A stretch of DNA of 43,506 nt, from contig CACNTN010000007.1 of assembly GCA_902623395.1 (NCBI GenBank), forward strand, positions 1 through 43,506, in the 5' to 3' direction. The translations under genes and the position numbers were made by a program. Below, piece by piece: positions 1-7,656 of the stretch; position 1 is the first letter of the stretch, and the number at the start of each line of letters is the position of its first letter. This DNA is from an uncultured Pelagibacteraceae bacterium (lineage in GTDB: Bacteria > Pseudomonadota > Alphaproteobacteria > Pelagibacterales > Pelagibacteraceae). Under the pieces are notes generated by a model. It searched no databases and was not told where the DNA came from. It saw only the letters and a program-made list of their open reading frames with translations.

Positions 1-130
1 TAGGAAATTTAGAATAAAATTTATCTTTTAAATTGAAAAAATTTTGATCTATAAATATAAATCCTAATAAAGAAATTAATAAAAATATAAAAGAGGTAAC
101 ACCAAGAAAATTTATTACTTTTTTAAACAT
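1..130 (-). CDS. Clipped membrane-anchored or exported protein, unidentified (N-terminus only)
   Basis: An open frame starts with ATG at 130 on the minus strand and runs off the left edge after 43 codons. The start MFKKVINFLGVTSFIFLLIS is basic and then hydrophobic, like a signal peptide or a single membrane anchor, followed by a polar stretch. It begins 7 nt after the stop of the DUF2160 gene, so it is probably the last visible member of the glycerol transport operon. I do not recognise the family from this fragment. Confidence 0.5.
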   Translation of the reverse strand, partial: MFKKVINFLGVTSFIFLLISLLGFIFIDQNFFNLKDKFYSKFP

Positions 131-137
131 TTATATT

Positions 138-497
138 CTAAACATATCTAAATACAATAATTGCATAAAAGACACAAAGAATAGTAGCAATCCATAGTAT
201 GCTACCAACAATCGCTAGCCAAAATAAATGAATAAAAGCGCTCCCTAGTAATGAAATGAATAACCTATCACCTCTTGTGGTGTCTAAACCTAATATTCCT
301 TTTCTTGGACTTCCTCCTGGAGATTTTTTTTCCCAAATTACCATAGCTGTCAAACATAATGCTATAAAAATAAAAAAAGATGCTGTTTGCCATGTCCAAG
401 CCATCCAAGTAATAAACTCGAATTCAAAGAAACCTTTATCTTTCTCCTTGGCCATATCACCCCATGTTGCAGCATTTAAAACATTAAACATCATCAT
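138..497 (-). CDS. DUF2160 small integral membrane protein of the glycerol ABC transporter locus
   Basis: This 119-residue protein has about three hydrophobic spans, near residues 36-53, 80-97 and 99-117. Between the first two lies a cytoplasmic-looking stretch, WEKKSPGGSPRKGILGLDTT, typical of the DUF2160 family. Genes of this family sit beside glycerol-type (glpPQSTV) ABC transporters. The start is the first of three ATG codons and overlaps the glpQ stop as ATGA, implying translational coupling. Its biochemical role is not established; an accessory subunit of the permease is an inference from context. The family call is fairly firm and the function is open. Confidence 0.8.
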   Translation of the reverse strand: MMMFNVLNAATWGDMAKEKDKGFFEFEFITWMAWTWQTASFFIFIALCLTAMVIWEKKSPGGSPRKGILGLDTTRGDRLFISLLGSAFIHLFWLAIVGSILWIATILCVFYAIIVFRYV

Positions 498-1294
498 ACC
501 CTTCCAAGAGCAAATCCTTTAGCTATATAGTTTCTAACAAAGTAAATCACAATCGCGCCTGGTATAATAGTCAAGCTTCCAGCTGCTGCAAGTAACCCTA
601 ATTCATATCCTGATGTACTGGCGGTCCTTGTCATCGTAGCTGCTATAGGCTTAGCTGCTACAGCCGTTAATGTTTTTGCTAATAATAATTCTACCCATGA
701 AAACATAAAACAAAAAAACATTGTAATACCAATACCTGCAGTTATCGTTGGTATAAATATTTTGAAAAAAAATCTCCAAAAAGAATAACCGTCTACATAA
801 GCGGTCTCGTCTAATTCTTTAGGTACTGCAGACATAAATCCCTCTAAAATCCAAACAGCTAAAGGAATGTTAAATAAACAGTGTGAAAGAGCTACAGCCA
901 CATGTGTATCAAATAAGTTAACTGATGAATAAAATTGAAAAAAAGGTAATGCAAAAACAGCTGGTGGAGCCATTCTATTTGTAAGCAGCCAGAAAAATAA
1001 ATGTTTATCCCCTAAAAATTTATATCTTGAGAAAGCGTAAGCAGCAGGCAATGCAGCAGCTACAGATATAACTGTATTCATAACCACATAGTAAATAGAA
1101 TTAAGATAACCAGTATACCAAGTGCTATCTGTAAAAATTGTTTTATAGTTATCTAAAGTAAACTCTTGAGGCCATAAAGTATAAGTATTTATAATCTCAG
1201 TAGTTGTTTTAAAAGACATATTTAACAACCAATAAATCGGTAACATTAAAAATATAATGTAAATTGTTGGAACTATCCATTTAGCCTTTTTCAT
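494..1294 (-). CDS. glpQ: Glycerol ABC transporter permease, MalG-type (GlpQ)
   Basis: Inner-membrane permease of 266 residues, one of the two membrane subunits of the predicted glycerol importer. It has about six hydrophobic spans; the first is near residues 8-25. The cytoplasmic EAA loop that docks on the ATPase is visible around residues 160-185 (core ELDETAYVDGYSFWRFF, with the conserved Gly). Length fits MalG-like permeases. The start overlaps the glpP stop by 4 nt (ATGA). Substrate assignment rests on the glpV/S/T/DUF2160 neighbours and on the adjacent glycerol kinase; another polyol is possible. Confidence 0.88.
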   Translation of the reverse strand: MKKAKWIVPTIYIIFLMLPIYWLLNMSFKTTTEIINTYTLWPQEFTLDNYKTIFTDSTWYTGYLNSIYYVVMNTVISVAAALPAAYAFSRYKFLGDKHLFFWLLTNRMAPPAVFALPFFQFYSSVNLFDTHVAVALSHCLFNIPLAVWILEGFMSAVPKELDETAYVDGYSFWRFFFKIFIPTITAGIGITMFFCFMFSWVELLLAKTLTAVAAKPIAATMTRTASTSGYELGLLAAAGSLTIIPGAIVIYFVRNYIAKGFALGRV

Positions 1295-2157
1295 TGATTA
1301 CCCTCGTTTCTCATCATCAGAGTGTAAAAAACCCAGCAAACTAATAACACAATAAAGAAATATATTAGTGACATTGCTGCAGCTGGACCTAAATCGAATT
1401 GGCCTAAAGCCATTTTTACAAGGTCAATAGATAAAAATGCTGTAGCATTTCCTGGTCCACCACCAGTTAAAACAAATGGTTCGGTGTAAATCATGAAGCT
1501 ATCCATAAATCTTAAAAGTATTGCGATAGTTAATACTTTTTTCATTTTTGGTAATTCAATCTTTGTAAATACAGCCCATCGACTTGCCCCATCAATTTCT
1601 GCAGCCTGATAATAAGCTGGTTGAATAGATTGCAAGCCTGCATAAGATAATAAAACTACTAATGAAGTCCAGTGCCATACATCCATTAAGATTGTCGTAA
1701 ACCATGCGTCTCCAATTTGTTGAGTAAAATTATAATCAAATCCTAAAGCATTTAATGAATGACCTAAAAAACCGATATCTGGTAGTGCAAAAATATTCCA
1801 CATTGCTCCAACAACATTCCATGGAATTAAAAGAGGCATAGACATCAAAACCAAACAAACAGGTACCCCTATTCCTTCTTTTGGCATAGTAAGCGCTATA
1901 GCAATTCCTAAAGGTATTTGAATAAATAAAATTATAAATGTAAATAAAAATTGTCTACCTAATGATGCATGAAATCTTTCAGACAACATTATTTGTTTAA
2001 ACCATCTTGTTCCTTCCCACATGAAAACATTATTTCCGAAAGTTTCTTGAAAAGCATAATTCACAACTGTCATCAGCGGTATAATTGCATTAAAGGCTAC
2101 TAACACAAAAACAGGAATTACAAAGAACCAAGCTTTCTGATTTATTGTTTTGTTCAT
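1291..2157 (-). CDS. glpP: Glycerol ABC transporter permease, MalF-type (GlpP)
   Basis: Second membrane subunit of the importer, about 288 residues. It has six hydrophobic spans and an EAA loop (AYYQAAEIDGASRWAVFTKI) near residue 190 for contact with an ATPase subunit. The frame is open upstream to a TTG at 2169, but the ATG at 2157 overlaps the glpT stop as ATGA, the same 4-nt coupling used at the glpP/glpQ junction, so I place the start at 2157. The order glpS-glpT-glpP-glpQ matches characterised glycerol importers of Rhizobiales. The family call is firm; glycerol specificity is inferred from context. Confidence 0.87.
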   Translation of the reverse strand: MNKTINQKAWFFVIPVFVLVAFNAIIPLMTVVNYAFQETFGNNVFMWEGTRWFKQIMLSERFHASLGRQFLFTFIILFIQIPLGIAIALTMPKEGIGVPVCLVLMSMPLLIPWNVVGAMWNIFALPDIGFLGHSLNALGFDYNFTQQIGDAWFTTILMDVWHWTSLVVLLSYAGLQSIQPAYYQAAEIDGASRWAVFTKIELPKMKKVLTIAILLRFMDSFMIYTEPFVLTGGGPGNATAFLSIDLVKMALGQFDLGPAAAMSLIYFFIVLLVCWVFYTLMMRNEGNQ

Positions 2158-3218
2158 TCTATAATCCAATCGTCCCCGTAAGCATAGGTATATTCTTTTT
2201 TAAAGTTTAAGAATGCTGAACCTGAGGGAATATTTTCGTTCGGTTTAGCTATGATTTTAATTTTTCCACTTTCACTTTGAGTATCTACAATTTTATGTCT
2301 TCCCGTATTACTTACCGATAAAACTTTTACCGGAATACCTTCAGAGCCAAAATTTATAAATTCTGGTCTCACACCAACTTCTCTTTTAGTAAAGCTATTT
2401 AATTTTACTTTTTTATGAGTTTCAATTTTCTTACCATTAAGAATTACTTCCCCTCCTTTAAATTCACATGGAAGCAAATTCATACCTGGAGATCCGATAA
2501 AATAACCAACAAATGTGTGTTTCGGTTTTTCAAAAAGATCAACTGGAGTACCAGTTTGTACAATTTGTCCTTCATGCATTACTACTACTTGATCAGCAAA
2601 TGTTAAAGCTTCTGTTTGATCGTGTGTCACATAAATCATAGTTCTATTTATTTTTTGATGAAGTTCTTTTAGCTTAGATCTTAAAATCCACTTTAAATGA
2701 GGATCAATAACAGTCAGTGGCTCATCAAACATTATTGCATTTACATCAGATCTAACTAAGCCTCTTCCTAAAGAAATTTTTTGTTTTCCATCAGCGGTCA
2801 AACCTGAAGCTCTATTGTTTAATGTAGAGGAAAGTTCTAGCATTTCTGCTATTTCATGAACTTTTGAATTAATTTTTTCTTCTTCAATTTCTCTATTTCT
2901 CAATGGAAAAGCTAAATTATCATACACAGTCATAGTGTCATAAATTACTGGAAACTGAAAAATTTGGGCTATATTTCTTTCAACTGGGTTTAAATTAGTA
3001 ACCAATTTATCATCAAATAAAATATCTCCTTCTGTAGGATTAATTAAACCTGAAATTATATTTAGGAGCGTTGTCTTTCCACAGCCTGATGGTCCCAATA
3101 ATGCATAAGCACCACCATCATTCCAATCTATATTAACATTTCTTACAGCCCAATCGGCATCGGAAGATTGTGCCTTTAAATAACTATGACTTAAATCTTT
3201 TAAGGTAATCTTAGCCAT
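2154..3218 (-). CDS. glpT: Glycerol ABC transporter ATP-binding protein with degenerate signature motif (GlpT)
   Basis: ATPase subunit of 354 residues: a nucleotide-binding domain (about 1-235) followed by a MalK-like regulatory OB domain. Visible motifs are an intact Walker A (GPSGCGKT, 42-49), Q-loop Q88, Walker B ending in D165-E166 and an intact H-loop THD with H199. The ABC signature is not LSGGQ but LTADG (140-144), followed by KQKISLGRGLV. This variant is the mirror image of the defects in GlpS, so the two probably act as an obligate heterodimer. It overlaps glpS by 8 nt and glpP by 4 nt. This GlpT is an ABC ATPase, unrelated to the E. coli glycerol-3-phosphate antiporter of the same name. 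Confidence 0.87.
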   Translation of the reverse strand: MAKITLKDLSHSYLKAQSSDADWAVRNVNIDWNDGGAYALLGPSGCGKTTLLNIISGLINPTEGDILFDDKLVTNLNPVERNIAQIFQFPVIYDTMTVYDNLAFPLRNREIEEEKINSKVHEIAEMLELSSTLNNRASGLTADGKQKISLGRGLVRSDVNAIMFDEPLTVIDPHLKWILRSKLKELHQKINRTMIYVTHDQTEALTFADQVVVMHEGQIVQTGTPVDLFEKPKHTFVGYFIGSPGMNLLPCEFKGGEVILNGKKIETHKKVKLNSFTKREVGVRPEFINFGSEGIPVKVLSVSNTGRHKIVDTQSESGKIKIIAKPNENIPSGSAFLNFKKEYTYAYGDDWIIE

Positions 3219-4275
3219 TTGTTACCAGCCTCTCATTTTCGTCAAAATAAATAAACTCATCAGCATTCATATATAAATTCATTTCATCACCAACATTTTT
3301 TTGAAAAATTCCATTTGATAGAGAAACCCAACTCAAATTTCCTTTGGTAAAATGAATCAAACTCTCAGAACCACTAAGTTCTGAAATTAAAACTTTACCT
3401 TTTATTTCTAGAGAATTATTACCATCTTTGTATGTAGTTATATTGTGAGGTCTGATACCTACTTTATATTCTCCATCTTTAATATTTATTTTACTCTTCC
3501 AGTTGACTGAATTATCTAGAAATGAGCAACTATCTCCTACCTTTTTAATTTTTGTAATGTTCATTGGCGGATCGCTGAATACTTGTGCTGATAATAAAGA
3601 ATTAGGCTTATTATAGACATCTAAAGTTTTGCCATACTGAATTACTTTTCCTTCTTGCAACGTCGCGGTATTTCCACCAAGCAACAAGGCTTCTGAAGGT
3701 TCTGTTGTTGCGTAAACAACGATACAATCTCTATCTTCGAACAATCTTGGAAGCTCTTCTCGTAATTCTTCACGAAGTTTAAAGTCTAAATTTGCCAAGG
3801 GTTCATCAAGTAATATTAAGTCCGAGTCTTTTACTAATGCTCTAGCTAATGCTGTTCTTTGTTGTTGACCGCCTGAAAGTTCATTAGGTTTTTTATTGAG
3901 CATACCTGACAATTTTAATAATTCAGCTACTTTTCCAACTCTTTGTTTTATTTCATCTGAACTAACACCAGTAATTTTTAAAGGAGATGCAATATTTTCA
4001 TAGACTGTGAAATTAGGATAATTGATAAATTGTTGGTAAACCATTGAAACATTTCTTTTTTGAACCTTCATTCCTGTTACATTTTTATCGTTAAACCAAA
4101 TTTCACCTGAGGTAGGTTTATCGAGCCCAGCCATAATTTGCATTAAAGTAGTCTTTCCAGAAAGTGTTGGGCCTAGAAGAATGTTAATTGTATTTTTTTC
4201 TAATTTTAAATCTGTTGAATATATATGAGTATCTAATCCTATTTTTTTTTCTACATTTTTTAATTCTAGGCTCAT
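3211..4275 (-). CDS. glpS: Glycerol ABC transporter ATP-binding protein with degenerate Walker A and H-loop (GlpS)
   Basis: ATPase subunit of 354 residues. It has a canonical signature (LSGGQ, 133-137), Walker B (LILLDE, 153-158) and Q-loop (Q81 or Q82). Walker A reads GPTLSGKT (35-42) with Leu38 where the P-loop normally has Gly, and the H-loop reads ATTEPSEA with Thr191 where the catalytic His is expected. A C-terminal OB-type domain follows (about 240-354). These substitutions complement those in GlpT. It is the first gene after the stem-loop that follows glpV, and its start is 66 nt beyond the glpV stop. Family and partner are well supported. Confidence 0.87.
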   Translation of the reverse strand: MSLELKNVEKKIGLDTHIYSTDLKLEKNTINILLGPTLSGKTTLMQIMAGLDKPTSGEIWFNDKNVTGMKVQKRNVSMVYQQFINYPNFTVYENIASPLKITGVSSDEIKQRVGKVAELLKLSGMLNKKPNELSGGQQQRTALARALVKDSDLILLDEPLANLDFKLREELREELPRLFEDRDCIVVYATTEPSEALLLGGNTATLQEGKVIQYGKTLDVYNKPNSLLSAQVFSDPPMNITKIKKVGDSCSFLDNSVNWKSKINIKDGEYKVGIRPHNITTYKDGNNSLEIKGKVLISELSGSESLIHFTKGNLSWVSLSNGIFQKNVGDEMNLYMNADEFIYFDENERLVTNG

Positions 4276-4297
4276 ATTTTTTGAATTCCGTTTTAAA

Positions 4298-4321
4298 AAA
4301 GGGGGCTGTTAAGCCCCCTTT
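4298..4321 (-). terminator. GC-rich stem-loop between glpV and glpS (partial terminator or mRNA-stabilising hairpin)
   Basis: On the minus strand the sequence forms a 10-bp stem: AAAGGGGGCT pairs with AGCCCCCTTT around a 4-nt TAAC loop. Only three further T residues follow. The G5/C5 core stands out in this AT-rich DNA. It lies between the binding-protein gene and the ATPase gene. Such hairpins typically let binding-protein mRNA accumulate above permease mRNA, by attenuation or by blocking 3' exonucleases. Confidence 0.75.
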
Positions 4322-4341
4322 AAATTTAGATTTAACCTAAA

Positions 4342-6075
4342 CTACTTCCAAGCTTTTTCGAATGGAACTGTTTTTCCTTTAGGTTTCTCGTTACGTTTAG
4401 CTTTAGGTGATCCTGGTTGTTTCAACCAATAAGCTGCACCTTTCGGTTTAGCTAATCTTGGACCGCATCCACCGTATGTATTGTTTGCTTTATCAGCAGC
4501 TTCCATACGTGACATAACTAAGTTCATCTCTTCAGCCAGACGATCCATAGCTTGTTGTGGAGTAAACGCACCTGAGTTTACATCTCCAATTTGTTGCCAC
4601 CAGATTTGTGCAAGTTTCGGATAGTCCGGAACATTGATACCTGTTGGTGACCACAATACTCTATTTTTAGATCTGTAGAATTCTACAAGTCCACCAAGTT
4701 TTGGAGCTCTCTTAGTAAAGTGTTTGTGGTTGATTGTACTATCTCTAATGATAGTTAAACCAACATCACTTTTCTTAAGATCAACAGTTTTTGATACTAC
4801 AAACTGAGCGTATAACCATGCAGCTTTTCTTCTGTCAACTGGAGTAGACTTAAATAAAGTCCATGATCCAGCATCTTGATAACCAAGCTTCATACCTTCA
4901 TCCCAGTAAGGACCTTTTGGTGATGGTCCCATTCTCCATAAAGGATTACCGTTATCGTCAACTGTTTTGTTTCCAGAACTCTTTGGAGCAACCATTGATG
5001 CCGTGAACGCTGTATACCAGAAAATTTGCTGAGCAACGTTTCCTGATGATAAAGCTGGCAGAGACTGATAGAAGTCCATCGCCGCAGCACCTGGAGGTGC
5101 ATAGGCTCTTAACCACTCATCCCATTTTCTGATTGCATATACGGCAGCAGGACCATTAGCAGCCCCACCTCTTGCCACGTCAGCACCAACTGGATTACAA
5201 GAACCTTTTTCCATTCTTATTCCCCACTCATCTACTGGTACTCCGTTAGGTTTACCAACTGAACCTGCGCCAGCCATTGATAACCACGCGTCAGTCATTC
5301 TCCATCCTAAGTCTGGAGCTCTCTTACCGTAGTCCATGTGACCGTATACTCTAACACCATCGATATTCTTCACATCTTTTGTAAAGTACTCAGCGATATC
5401 TTCGTAAGCAGACCAGTTTACTGGTACACCAAGGTCGTATCCGTATTTAGCTTTAAAACCTTTTTTAATTTCAGGTCTGTCAAACCAATCTTTTCTAAAC
5501 CAATAAAGGTTAGCAAATTGTTGGTCAGGTAACTGATATAAATCACCGTCTGGACCTGTAGTAAATGATTTACCGATGAAATCATCGATATCTAATGTTG
5601 GTAAAGTAACGTCTTTACCTTCACCTTTCATCCACTTAGTTAAGTTTACTGCTAACTGTAGTCTTGAATGCGTACCAATCAAATCAGAGTCATTGATGTA
5701 TGCATCATACAAGTTTCTTCCAGTTTGCATTTGAGTTTGTACTGCTTGTACTACTTCTCCTTCTCCTAATAACTGGTGGTTTACTTTAATTCCAGTTATT
5801 TCCTCAAAAGCTTTAGTTAAAGTTTTTGATTCATATACGTGAGTTGGAATTGTTTCTGACAATACGTTAATTTCCATTCCTTTGAATGGTTTTGCAGCAT
5901 TGTAGAAAAAATTAAGCTCTTTCTCTCTCTCTTTAGCAGAGATTGTAGAAAGGCTAAACTCACCATTTGACCATTTCTTAATCGCAGCCATATGTCCGTC
6001 TGCAACAGCATTAGAAATAGTTATTAGAGAAATTGAAACAGCAACAGCAAAAATGTTTTTAAATATTCTTAACAT
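4342..6075 (-). CDS. glpV: Glycerol ABC transporter substrate-binding protein (GlpV)
   Basis: Periplasmic solute receptor of 577 residues. A signal peptide is evident at the start (hydrophobic core FAVAVSISLITISNAVA, probable cleavage near residue 25). The body is a long cluster-D type sugar/polyol-binding fold rich in Trp and Tyr, and the tail contains NEKPKG and a terminal Trp-Lys, features I associate with the GlpV family. A strong Shine-Dalgarno run (GGGGG at 6083-6087) sits 7 nt before the ATG, and the C+G content and codon choice look like those of a highly expressed gene compared with its neighbours. A hairpin follows the gene. Ligand identity is inferred from glpK and gpsA immediately upstream. 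Confidence 0.88.
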   Translation of the reverse strand: MLRIFKNIFAVAVSISLITISNAVADGHMAAIKKWSNGEFSLSTISAKEREKELNFFYNAAKPFKGMEINVLSETIPTHVYESKTLTKAFEEITGIKVNHQLLGEGEVVQAVQTQMQTGRNLYDAYINDSDLIGTHSRLQLAVNLTKWMKGEGKDVTLPTLDIDDFIGKSFTTGPDGDLYQLPDQQFANLYWFRKDWFDRPEIKKGFKAKYGYDLGVPVNWSAYEDIAEYFTKDVKNIDGVRVYGHMDYGKRAPDLGWRMTDAWLSMAGAGSVGKPNGVPVDEWGIRMEKGSCNPVGADVARGGAANGPAAVYAIRKWDEWLRAYAPPGAAAMDFYQSLPALSSGNVAQQIFWYTAFTASMVAPKSSGNKTVDDNGNPLWRMGPSPKGPYWDEGMKLGYQDAGSWTLFKSTPVDRRKAAWLYAQFVVSKTVDLKKSDVGLTIIRDSTINHKHFTKRAPKLGGLVEFYRSKNRVLWSPTGINVPDYPKLAQIWWQQIGDVNSGAFTPQQAMDRLAEEMNLVMSRMEAADKANNTYGGCGPRLAKPKGAAYWLKQPGSPKAKRNEKPKGKTVPFEKAWK

Positions 6076-6123
6076 TATTATTCCCCCGTTGTTGTTTTAA
6101 GATACCTTATTGAACCAAAAATA

Positions 6124-6136
6124 GTTCACAGTGTAC
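6124..6136. promoter_or_regulatory. Imperfect palindrome in the glpV leader (candidate operator)
   Basis: GTTCACAGTGTAC is a 13-bp inverted repeat with one mismatched pair around a central A, lying between the putative -10 box and the glpV Shine-Dalgarno. It overlaps a second small inverted repeat (TGAAC 6111-6115 / GTTCA 6124-6128). It may be a repressor site; no regulator gene for it is visible in the window. Confidence 0.3.
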
Positions 6137-6153
6137 AGAGGTTAATTCGACTA

Positions 6154-6159
6154 ATTATA
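6154..6159 (-). promoter_or_regulatory. Candidate -10 box for glpV inside the glpK-glpV gap
   Basis: The 97-nt glpK-glpV gap is the widest in this minus-strand run and holds TATAAT on the minus strand, about 78 nt before the glpV ATG. No convincing -35 is seen at 17 nt. An internal promoter would let glpV be expressed independently of the long ntrY-glpK transcript. Evidence is limited to the hexamer and its position. Confidence 0.35.
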
Positions 6160-6174
6160 CAACTTGAAGGTGAG

Positions 6175-7656
6175 TTAATTGGTTAAAGTTTTTTTAATTG
6201 CTGCAGACCATCCCTTTAAAAGTTTGTTTCTTAGGGTATTTTTCATTTTTGGAGAAAATTTTTTATCTAAGTGCCAATTTTTAGAAATATCTTTTAAAGA
6301 TTTATAAATACCAATTTGTAGACCTGCCATGAAAGCCGCGCCTAATGCTGTTGTCTCTTGAACTTTTGGTCTTAAAACTTTTACATTTACTATGTCTGAT
6401 AAAAATTGAGAAAACCAATTATTCATTACCATTCCACCATCAACTTTTACAATTTTTGGCCTTAAACCATCGTGTTTCATCGCTTCAAATAAATCATATG
6501 TCTGGTAACCGACTGCTTCGATAGTTGCTCTAACAATTTCTTTTGGACTTGTATCTCTTGTAATACCACTCAGAACTCCTCTTGCATTAGCATCCCAATA
6601 TGGAGCTCCAAGTCCCGTAAAAGCTGGCACAAGGTAAATGTTATTATTATCTTTTAAAGATTTTACAATTTTTTCTGTCTCTGGAGCATTCTTAAAAAAT
6701 TTCATTCTATCTCTTAACCATTGAACACCTGCACCTGCTATAAAAATTGATCCTTCCATAGCGTATGTTGTCTTACCGTTAATTCTATATGCGATTGTAG
6801 TTAACAATCTATTTTTAGAATAAATCTTTTTACTACCAGTATTCAATAAAACAAATGCTCCAGTACCATATGTACTTTTAAGTGACCCTGGTTCAAAACA
6901 ACATTGACCAATAGTAGCTGATTGTTGGTCTCCTACTACCCCATTTATTGGTATAGACTTTCCTGTAATCGATAAATGAGTATGGCCATAGTCATCAGCA
7001 CAATCTTTCACCTCAGGAAGAATATGTTTTTTTATCTTTAATAAGTTTAAAATAGTATCATCCCATTTATTTGAACTAATATTGTAAATCATTGTTCTAC
7101 TTGCATTTGTAGCATCAGTTGCGTGTATTTTTCCTCGAGTCAATCTCCAGATTAAAAAACTATCAATAGTTCCAAACAATAATTGTTTTTTATTCATTAA
7201 TTGTTTAGCTTTAGAAACATTATCTAATATCCATTTTATTTTCGTTCCTGAAAAATAAGAGTCAATTAAAAGACCTGTCTTGTTGAAAATCATAGTGTCT
7301 TTGTTTTGTTTTCTTAATTTTTTACAAAACTCCTCTTGTCTACGATCTTGCCAAACGATTGCATTGTAAACCGGCTTACCTGTTTTTTTGTCCCACAAAA
7401 CGGTAGTTTCTCTTTGATTAGTTATACCAATACTTAAAATTTCACCTCTTAGTCTTTTCGCTTTTTTAATAACATCTTTTAAAGTTTTCAAAGTTGTTCT
7501 CCAAATTTCTTCTGGATTGTGCTCAACCCAACCACTTTTAGGAAAATATTGAGTAAATTCTTTTTGAGAAGAATAGACAGGCTTACCTTTTAAATCGAAA
7601 AGAATGGACCTATTAGAAGTGGTCCCGGCATCGATTGAAATTATAAATTTTTTCAT
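6175..7656 (-). CDS. glpK: Glycerol kinase
   Basis: Phosphorylates glycerol to sn-glycerol-3-phosphate in the cytoplasm. The 493-residue length fits the family. FGGY landmarks are the phosphate-binding IDAGTTSNRSILFD (8-21; most glycerol kinases have Gln where this has Ala10), the substrate pair Arg82-Glu83 in TNQRETT, WQDRR, the catalytic Asp in GVVGDQQSA, STYGTGAF, and FTGLGAPYWDANARG near residues 345-360. The start overlaps the gpsA stop by 1 nt (TAATG). Placement between gpsA and glpV gives a compact glycerol uptake and catabolism unit. The glycerol pocket residues I can place by motif are kept, so another FGGY sugar kinase is unlikely. Confidence 0.93.
   Translation of the reverse strand: MKKFIISIDAGTTSNRSILFDLKGKPVYSSQKEFTQYFPKSGWVEHNPEEIWRTTLKTLKDVIKKAKRLRGEILSIGITNQRETTVLWDKKTGKPVYNAIVWQDRRQEEFCKKLRKQNKDTMIFNKTGLLIDSYFSGTKIKWILDNVSKAKQLMNKKQLLFGTIDSFLIWRLTRGKIHATDATNASRTMIYNISSNKWDDTILNLLKIKKHILPEVKDCADDYGHTHLSITGKSIPINGVVGDQQSATIGQCCFEPGSLKSTYGTGAFVLLNTGSKKIYSKNRLLTTIAYRINGKTTYAMEGSIFIAGAGVQWLRDRMKFFKNAPETEKIVKSLKDNNNIYLVPAFTGLGAPYWDANARGVLSGITRDTSPKEIVRATIEAVGYQTYDLFEAMKHDGLRPKIVKVDGGMVMNNWFSQFLSDIVNVKVLRPKVQETTALGAAFMAGLQIGIYKSLKDISKNWHLDKKFSPKMKNTLRNKLLKGWSAAIKKTLTN

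Noticed and set aside
6124-6131. 8-mer GTTCACAG shared by the glpV leader and, on the opposite strand, the gap upstream of the PE-repeat gene (near 32560-32567)
   Set aside because: One shared 8-mer in 43 kb is expected by chance, and the orientation and context differ, so I do not call a common operator.
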